A stretch of DNA of 11,278 nt, taken from the NCBI GenBank assembly GCA_023132075.1, contig JAGLYT010000021.1, forward strand, positions 1 to 11,278, read 5' to 3'. Below, one piece after another: positions 6,177 through 11,278 of this stretch (position 1 is the first letter of the stretch; each line of letters begins with the position of its first letter). Position numbers and translations under genes: made by a program. The notes below the pieces were generated by a model. That model did not search any database and had not been told where the DNA came from. It worked only from the letters and a program-made list of their open reading frames with translations. This stretch comes from JAGLHV01 sp023132075 [NCBI: bacterium]. Its GTDB lineage: Bacteria; CBDUZB01; JAGLHV01.

Positions 6177-6232
6177 TCTAAACATATGTTTACAAATCTA
6201 AACATATGTTTAGAAGTCTAAACATAATATAC
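6177..6232. promoter_or_regulatory. Triple 20-bp operator TAAACATATGTTTA upstream of the MNT gene
   Basis: TAAACATATGTTTA, a perfect 14-bp palindrome, occurs at 6179-6192 and 6199-6212. A third, half-matching site (TAAACAT then AATATAC) begins at 6219. The period is exactly 20 bp. The middle site extends to an 18-bp palindrome, TCTAAACATATGTTTAGA (6197-6214). The third site overlaps the -10 and start point of the MNT promoter, and the other two lie in the leader, 20-53 nt before the ATG. Occupancy would block transcription, most simply by the winged helix of the MNT itself. Confidence 0.75.
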
Positions 6233-6254
6233 AATCTCTTTAAATCAATGTCAA
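6226..6254 (-). promoter_or_regulatory. Promoter of the MNT-HEPN operon
   Basis: On the minus strand, TTGACA (6254-6249) is followed by a 17-bp spacer and TATATT (6231-6226). The start point should be near 6219, at the edge of the third operator, leaving a leader of about 60 nt that contains the two perfect operators and the AAAAGG ribosome site. It lies downstream of the RND stop codon (6313), so the pair is transcribed independently of the pump gene. Confidence 0.7.
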
Positions 6255-6312
6255 TAAAAATATGTATTTTATTATTTAAAAATTAGAAGTGGACACCGAT
6301 TAAAAATTCTTC

Positions 6313-9300
6313 CTAATACGGTTTCTTATATTTTGTAATTTCTTTCGGGGTAACTAACCGGTCGGTTAAACGGCACCATTCGGTAACCAGGAGTTTTAGT
6401 CTAACTGAGCAGGCAATTTTATTAAACCTGTTATCCTCAAGTGTATTGACCGCGGCAATCAAGTCATTAAGTGTTGCCTGTCCCAGTGTATAGTTTCTTT
6501 GTTCATCTTTTAAAATGGATTTTGCCAGCTTGATACGTTCCTGGGCATTATTTATAAGATTTTTGGTTTTTTCTATTTGGTCATAGAGGTTAAGTAAATC
6601 AGTATAAAGGTGGATATGTTTGTTTTTGGAAGACAATACTGCTTTCTTGCGATTGACCTTAGATATTTCATATGCCGCTTTTTCCTGTGTAGCTTTGTAG
6701 GGAAATTCAAGAGAAATCATAGTATAGGCAAAGCTGTCTTCATCGGTTATCCTGTATCCGGAACCATCCCGGGAATATCCAAAATTTAAGGATAGAGAGG
6801 GAAGTAAAGCGTTTTTATCTTTGCTCAATTCCAGGCCTGATTTTTTTTCCAATAATCCCAATATTTCGGATGTACGGCTCTTTTCTTTAAATAGTGCGTA
6901 TTCTTTTTCAAAGGAACGGGTTAAACCTTTGTAAAATGAAGGGTTTTCTTCAGGTAAAAAGGCTGATTTATTTTTTTCTCCGATAGCCTGTTTAATCAGG
7001 TTGTGGTTTTGGTCAAAATTGTCAGCAAGGGCAATAACGCGCTCTTTTTTTGCCAGCACTTGCAGCTGTATTTTATTTACGTCAACAGCAAAAGCAATAT
7101 TACTTTTTTTGCGTTGAAGCATATTATCCAGTTGTTTGAGGCTTTCCTGATAAGAAGCTTCTGCGGTTCTTAAGTTTTCATAAGAAAAGTACCAGTTATA
7201 ATATAAGGTAATTAATCCAGCCAGATAATCTTCATAGGCTTCAACAATTTGATGATTGGCTACAGTCTCTTCAATACCGGTTATTTTTTTAAGGTACCGG
7301 TTAGTTTTTCCAAAAGCATTTTCAGCCAGAGGCTGTGAGACCAAAACCGAAAAAGAGGAACTGCTTTCTGTTGATGAAGGATTTCCGGATAAATCATAGT
7401 CAATAGAAAGATTGGTTCCGATCGCCGGGAATAATTTGTCCAGAGAGACACTATTGGTAGGGCTGGTGGTAGAATCTCCGCTAATGATGGTATCATGCTG
7501 ACTTTTCAGTGAGAATATCCAGTCTTTCACCGGGAGGGTTAAAAAACTTGTATAGGTAACGGCCAGTTTGTCAACAAGAATTTCCTGAAAGGTAATATCG
7601 TTAGTACAGGCTTTAGTAACAAATTCAGGCAAAGGCAATACCTTAGGTTGATCTGTTTCTTTAGCTTCTACTAAAACGGTACCACAAAGAATTACAAACA
7701 GAAAGGTAAGTACTTTTCCGGATTCTAATCCTTTCTGTAAGGGGATAAGCTTATGTTTTACATCCCTTACGAAACCATATAAACTGGGAATTAATAACAG
7801 GGTTATAAAAGTACTGAATAAAAGCCCCCAGGACATAGCCAGCATCATATCCGCCAGCATTGCATCATATCCTGCTATACCGTATGCTGTGGGAAACAAT
7901 CCGGCTACTGTGGTCAGGGTAGTAAGAATGACCGCCCTGAGCCTGGTTTTAGCAATGTTGGCAATTTGTTTATTGGATAATTCTCTATGTTGTCCCCGGT
8001 CATATTCCTTGTCCAGTTTAACCAGCATAATAATAGAATCATTTACCACGACGCCGGCAAGGCCCAGGGCCCCTATGGCTGCAAAGTAGCCGACTAAAGT
8101 AATTCCGTGTGCCCAGAAAGCAAAAATTATACCCACCATTCCAAAAGGGATGGAAACCATAATCATAAGGGGTTTAACCAGTGAGTCAAATAATAAAGAA
8201 AGAACGACATAAATGAGAAAAAGTACCATAAAAATGGCTATTTTAAAGTAGTTTTGCGATTCCCGTGTTTCTTTTACCTCTCCTTCAAAGAAAATACCTG
8301 CAGTCGGATATTGGGAAATTATTTGCGGAATGATATTTTCTTCAAAATGCTCGGCAATTTCAACAGGGGTCAGATTAGTATTTTCACTTAAATCAGCATC
8401 AATAGTAGTGGTTCGTGTATAATTTTTACGTGAAATACTGTTTGGGGAAATAATTTTTTTAATGTCAACGATATTTTTAAGAGGAACAAGATAATTACTT
8501 TTATTTTCTACCGGAACATTAAGCACTTTTTTTATGTTGTCTTTGGCTTCTTCAACCGCGGTCAGGCGGACTTTAATTTCCTCGTCTCCGTGAAGCACTT
8601 CATAAAGCACACTGCCTTCCAGCAGGGTTCGGAAGGTATTCTTAATGTTGTAGGGGTTAATACCCAGACGTTTGATTAGTTTTCGCTTAAGAGTTACCTT
8701 ATATTCAGGCCGTTTTAGAGGTCGATCAACCTCAATATTATCCAGAGCGGAAAAGTTCTCCATGCTTTCAATCATCAGAGCTACTACTTTTTCCCGCACT
8801 TCGTCGTCATTTTCCTGAATAATTACTTCAATAGGACTTCCGCTGGCATGGCCGAACCGGTGTTTTTGAAAATCAAGTTTGGTAAAACCGGGAATCCCGG
8901 CCATTTTTTCTTTCCATTCCCCGATAAGTTCTTTGGAAGATTTATCCCGTTTTTCTTTAGAGACAAGCTCAATGCGCATCCGCATTTTATTTTCTTCTAC
9001 AGCAGATCCGCGCCTGCTCCGGGCTATCTGTGTACGAAAACCGATAACCTCTTTGCCAATATATTCAGAAAACATTTTTTCCAGTGGTTGTACCAGCAGG
9101 GCGGTATCATAGCGTTTTGTTTCCGGGTGGGCTTCGCCGACAAGAGAGACCTGCGTAGTTTCTTCTCTGGGAAACATCACAAACTTCATTTTTGTCATAA
9201 AAATAAATCCGGCAAAAACCATCAATCCGATAAATATCAGGAAAATAAGCAGTTTAAGTTTCAATATTTTTTCCATAATTTTACCGTAAACATCTTCCAC

Positions 9301-10908
9301 AGAGTGAAACCAGTGAACTTTTTTATTCTTTAATTCCGGAATAGGTTTATTTTTTTTATAATATTTATCAATTAGAGGAAGCAGTCCCAGGGAAAATACA
9401 TTCCTGACCCAGCGAGGTACCTGAATGTTCATATGTGAAGGAAGAATAAATATGGATTCAAAAAGGCTCCCACCCAACATAAGAAATATGATAGGTGGAA
9501 TAAACTGGTTAAATTTGCCAAACCTTCCCGGAAAGAAAAACAGGGGGATAAAAGCGACACAGGTAGTAACGATGCTGGCAATAATAGGTAGAAGAACGTA
9601 GGATGTTCCTCTTACCGCTGCTTCTTGAAAATTAATGCCTTGAGATCTTAATCTGATAATATTTTCAGCAACCACGATGGCATCGTCAACAACCATACCC
9701 ATAACTATTATTACCGCTGCCAGGGTAATATTGTTAATAGTAAAACCAAAAAGCGAAGAGAAAATCATAGCAAAACAGAAGGAAAAAGGTATACCCAGGG
9801 CTACGTATACGCCTGATTTAAAATCAAGAAAAATAAAAAGCATAATCAGTATGAATATAAATCCTATGGCTCCGTTAATTTGAACTATGGAAAGCCGGTT
9901 ACGCACAGTTATTGACTCATCATCTAAAGGGGCTATTTTTATATCACTGTTTTTAAGGGTACTGTTTGCGAAACTTTTTATTTTTTTATTAACCACATCG
10001 ACACTTTCTAAAATACCATAAGAACTGCTTTTTACAACATTGAGGATAATCCCTTCATGTCCGTTGATTTTAAGAATATTTTTATTTTTTTCATAAGCAT
10101 AGCCAACATCGGCAAGCTGGTTAAGTCTTATTGTCTGGCCCTCAAATCCACCTTCAATAACAAGTTGACTAAGTTTTTCGGGGTCGTCCAGTTCTGCGGT
10201 AAGGGTTACTTTTGATTCTTCTTTATCTTCAATACTGCCTGCCGGCTGTCGCACATTGTTGTTTTGAATTTCCTGCCGTACCTTATTAAAGGAAATGTTA
10301 TAATGCATAAGTTTTTCCGGATAAGCATGAATTTTAATTTCTTCATTAAGATATCCGCTTCTTCGTACTTCGCATACCTGGGGAAGTGCTAACAGTTGGT
10401 TTTCCAATACCCTGACATAACGTTGCAGCTTTTTTCTTTGGTCATAATCTAAGAGATGTTGGGTGGTATCAAACAGGGCAATGTCTATGATTGCTTTTTT
10501 GGAGGTTTTAAATTCTCTAATGCGAGGTTCATCTATCACTTCATCAGGAAGCCGCACATCCATTACCGCATTGCGAATTTCAATGATACACTCATCCCTG
10601 TCTGCATAATTTTGTTCCAGCTGGACAGAAATACTGGAGCTTCCTTCATTGGATGTACTGGATATTTCATCAACTCCGTCAATTCCTTTAACAGCATCTT
10701 CTATGGGTTTGGTGATGAAATGTTCTACTTCGCTGGGAGAGGCACCGGGATAGTAAGCCGATATCCTTACAAAATCAAACTCCATATTGGGCAGTTCTTC
10801 TTTAGGTGTGTGATGCCAGAAAAACACCCCGCCAATCAGTACAGTAAGCATAATAAAGTTGACTAATAAATGCTTTTCGGAACAATATTTTATAATTTTT
10901 TCCCACAT
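6313..10908 (-). CDS. RND efflux permease fused to a TolC-like outer-membrane channel
   Basis: A single 1531-residue frame. Residues 1-1046 are a complete RND permease: TM1 (about 14-32), a first periplasmic porter region (about 40-340), TM2-6 with the proton-relay pair D408-D409 in GMVVDDAIVVAEN, TM7 (551-572), a second porter region (573-880), and TM8-12 with N956-D957 in GVVVNDS where AcrB has K940. It resembles multidrug (HAE) pumps. A basic linker and a signal-peptide-like segment (1065-1082) follow. Residues about 1098-1531 look like an OMF channel: two long helical, coiled-coil-prone halves (about 1205-1300, 1410-1500) and beta-strand pieces (SLSLNFGYS, TMISLEFPY). RND permeases are normally about 1030 residues and OMFs about 450, so both parts are full length. 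No adaptor (MFP) gene is in the window. The start has AAAGGGGA 7 nt upstream. Substrate unknown. Confidence 0.9.
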   Translation of the reverse strand: MWEKIIKYCSEKHLLVNFIMLTVLIGGVFFWHHTPKEELPNMEFDFVRISAYYPGASPSEVEHFITKPIEDAVKGIDGVDEISSTSNEGSSSISVQLEQNYADRDECIIEIRNAVMDVRLPDEVIDEPRIREFKTSKKAIIDIALFDTTQHLLDYDQRKKLQRYVRVLENQLLALPQVCEVRRSGYLNEEIKIHAYPEKLMHYNISFNKVRQEIQNNNVRQPAGSIEDKEESKVTLTAELDDPEKLSQLVIEGGFEGQTIRLNQLADVGYAYEKNKNILKINGHEGIILNVVKSSSYGILESVDVVNKKIKSFANSTLKNSDIKIAPLDDESITVRNRLSIVQINGAIGFIFILIMLFIFLDFKSGVYVALGIPFSFCFAMIFSSLFGFTINNITLAAVIIVMGMVVDDAIVVAENIIRLRSQGINFQEAAVRGTSYVLLPIIASIVTTCVAFIPLFFFPGRFGKFNQFIPPIIFLMLGGSLFESIFILPSHMNIQVPRWVRNVFSLGLLPLIDKYYKKNKPIPELKNKKVHWFHSVEDVYGKIMEKILKLKLLIFLIFIGLMVFAGFIFMTKMKFVMFPREETTQVSLVGEAHPETKRYDTALLVQPLEKMFSEYIGKEVIGFRTQIARSRRGSAVEENKMRMRIELVSKEKRDKSSKELIGEWKEKMAGIPGFTKLDFQKHRFGHASGSPIEVIIQENDDEVREKVVALMIESMENFSALDNIEVDRPLKRPEYKVTLKRKLIKRLGINPYNIKNTFRTLLEGSVLYEVLHGDEEIKVRLTAVEEAKDNIKKVLNVPVENKSNYLVPLKNIVDIKKIISPNSISRKNYTRTTTIDADLSENTNLTPVEIAEHFEENIIPQIISQYPTAGIFFEGEVKETRESQNYFKIAIFMVLFLIYVVLSLLFDSLVKPLMIMVSIPFGMVGIIFAFWAHGITLVGYFAAIGALGLAGVVVNDSIIMLVKLDKEYDRGQHRELSNKQIANIAKTRLRAVILTTLTTVAGLFPTAYGIAGYDAMLADMMLAMSWGLLFSTFITLLLIPSLYGFVRDVKHKLIPLQKGLESGKVLTFLFVILCGTVLVEAKETDQPKVLPLPEFVTKACTNDITFQEILVDKLAVTYTSFLTLPVKDWIFSLKSQHDTIISGDSTTSPTNSVSLDKLFPAIGTNLSIDYDLSGNPSSTESSSSFSVLVSQPLAENAFGKTNRYLKKITGIEETVANHQIVEAYEDYLAGLITLYYNWYFSYENLRTAEASYQESLKQLDNMLQRKKSNIAFAVDVNKIQLQVLAKKERVIALADNFDQNHNLIKQAIGEKNKSAFLPEENPSFYKGLTRSFEKEYALFKEKSRTSEILGLLEKKSGLELSKDKNALLPSLSLNFGYSRDGSGYRITDEDSFAYTMISLEFPYKATQEKAAYEISKVNRKKAVLSSKNKHIHLYTDLLNLYDQIEKTKNLINNAQERIKLAKSILKDEQRNYTLGQATLNDLIAAVNTLEDNRFNKIACSVRLKLLVTEWCRLTDRLVTPKEITKYKKPY
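7663..7716 (-). other. Internal signal-peptide-like segment at the RND/OMF junction
   Basis: Residues 1065-1082 of the fusion read K, then VLTFLFVILCGTVLV, then EA followed by KETDQ. They follow a linker rich in Lys/Arg (RDVKHKL...QKGLESGK). A positive region, a hydrophobic core and a V-E-A cleavage-like site resemble a Sec signal peptide. It would carry the OMF part across the inner membrane from the cytoplasmic C-end of TM12. The Cys at 1075 follows V-I-L, a poor lipobox. AGAAAGGA on the coding strand (7736-7729) just before it may be a leftover ribosome site of a once separate OMF gene. Confidence 0.6.
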
Positions 10909-10915
10909 AGGCTAA

Positions 10916-10923
10916 TCCCCTTT
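10916..10923 (-). promoter_or_regulatory. Strong ribosome binding site of the RND-OMF gene
   Basis: AAAGGGGA ends 7 nt before the ATG at 10908. It fixes the start, which gives an RND N-terminus of normal length (MWEKIIKYC). Confidence 0.7.
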
Positions 10924-10950
10924 GGTTTTTCGGTAATTTAATTGTTTTTT

Positions 10951-10979
10951 ATTATACTGTTTTGCTAAAAAGTTTACAA
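10951..10979 (-). promoter_or_regulatory. Promoter of the RND-OMF gene
   Basis: On the minus strand, TTGTAA (10979-10974) is followed by a 17-bp spacer and a perfect TATAAT (10956-10951). The start point should be near 10944, giving a leader of about 36 nt. The gene therefore seems to begin its own transcript and need not follow an upstream adaptor gene. Confidence 0.6.
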
Positions 10980-11144
10980 GTTATAATTTACGGAAGGGAA
11001 CGTACATAAATTTGTTCTTTATGGATGTTCTTTTAACCTTATACCTTAGACAAAAAAAATTAAAAAAAGTTCCCTTAAAAAAAATATTTTGTTATATTAA
11101 TATCTTTTTGCATGCAATTCCTACTCAAAGGATTTGTTTTTTTC
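10980..11144. other. AT-rich intergenic DNA with a spaced inverted repeat
   Basis: No coding frame is visible. AAGGGAAC (10994-11001) and GTTCCCTT (11069-11076) are exact inverted repeats 67 nt apart, with A-runs beside the second arm. The spacing is too long for a terminator. GTTCCCTT also occurs near 5048 before the ATPase gene; eight-base matches of this kind may be chance. Confidence 0.25.
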
Positions 11145-11228
11145 TGTCATCTTCGGGCTTGACCCTGAAATCCAGGAAAATATTATCGTCAAAAAATGGA
11201 TTCCCGATAAAAAATTTCGGGAATGACA
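11145..11228. repeat. REP-like palindromic element
   Basis: The 84-bp unit starts TGTCAT and ends ATGACA, with inner arms AATCCA (11169-11174) and TGGATT (11197-11202) and smaller CGGG/CCCG pairs. The wording (GGGCTTGACCC, ATCCAGG, TGGATTCCCG, GGGAATGACA) is that of a dispersed palindromic repeat found between genes in many bacterial genomes. It is non-coding and non-autonomous. It could fold as a hairpin near the end of a gene beyond the right edge. Confidence 0.65.
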
Positions 11229-11229
11229 C

Positions 11230-11278
11230 CCTCCCCAGTCCTTTTCCTTTTTCCTTTTTTCTTTTTCTTTTTTCTTTT
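11230..11278. repeat. Polypyrimidine tract at the right edge
   Basis: Almost only C and T remain after 11230 (one AG at 11237-11238), with repeated CTTTTT/CTTTTTT units to the window edge. It is low complexity with mirror-repeat character and could form triplex DNA. It continues beyond the window, so its length is unknown. Confidence 0.6.

Noticed and set aside
6177-6232. Short tandem repeats as a CRISPR array
   Set aside because: The units are palindromic with 6-bp gaps and sit on a promoter, so there are no spacers of CRISPR length.
7680-7700. Lipoprotein signal at the OMF start (Cys 1075)
   Set aside because: The residues before Cys are V-I-L; a lipobox needs Gly, Ala or Ser at -1.
8848-9333. 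161-codon plus-strand open frame
   Set aside because: It is antisense to the RND porter domain; its Phe/His/Lys-rich composition is what the reverse complement of that coding DNA gives.
10456-10866. 136-codon plus-strand open frame
   Set aside because: It is antisense to the RND N-terminus, which is unmistakable on the minus strand.
6313-10908. Two separate genes (RND and OMF) merged by a frameshift error
   Set aside because: The frame is open throughout, without a change of frame or a good start codon for the OMF part. Kept as a fusion, with read-level checking suggested.

Overview
The window comes from an AT-rich bacterium with an outer membrane: its largest gene encodes an inner-membrane RND efflux pump joined to a TolC-like outer-membrane channel. 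Most genes have sigma-70-like promoters (TTGACA or TTGTAA, 17-bp spacer, TATAAT-like -10) and purine-rich ribosome sites. A REP-like palindrome of the TGTCAT...ATGACA type sits at the right edge. I cannot name the organism. An uncultured Gram-negative candidate phylum is a guess only.

Layout: (1) 2-346, plus strand, the 3' end of a gene for a two-ribbon zf-TFIIB zinc protein. (2) 347-681, a convergent intergenic region holding repeat copy A. (3) 682-1839, minus strand, a class II Fic AMP-transferase with a C-terminal winged helix. (4) 1840-2221, the Fic promoter, a symmetric operator array and repeat copy B. (5) 2222-4918, minus, a P-type Ca2+-ATPase of the SERCA/PMR1 type. (6) 4919-5137, the ATPase promoter region with a short third copy (C) of the operator. 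(7) 5138-6159, minus, a HEPN/MNT toxin-antitoxin-like pair in which the HEPN gene is frameshifted at an A8 run. Its promoter lies against three 20-bp-spaced TAAACATATGTTTA operators. (8) 6313-10908, minus, a 1531-residue RND-TolC fusion with an internal signal-peptide-like segment. (9) 10909-11278, the RND promoter, the REP-like element and a polypyrimidine tract. Every complete gene is on the minus strand, but the promoters indicate at least four separate transcription units.

Functionally this is an accessory neighbourhood: two transport ATPase/efflux genes, a Fic enzyme and a HEPN/MNT pair, with heavy palindromic regulatory DNA. The best candidates for something new are: the single-polypeptide RND-OMF pump with no adaptor gene visible; the disrupted (or slippage-controlled) HEPN reading frame, whose correct C-terminus is still readable in the next frame; and the duplicated spacer flanking fic, which carries two unrelated families of precise palindromes (TTTGATAA-N8-TTATCAAA and tandem TGTAACA-N4-TGTTACA).
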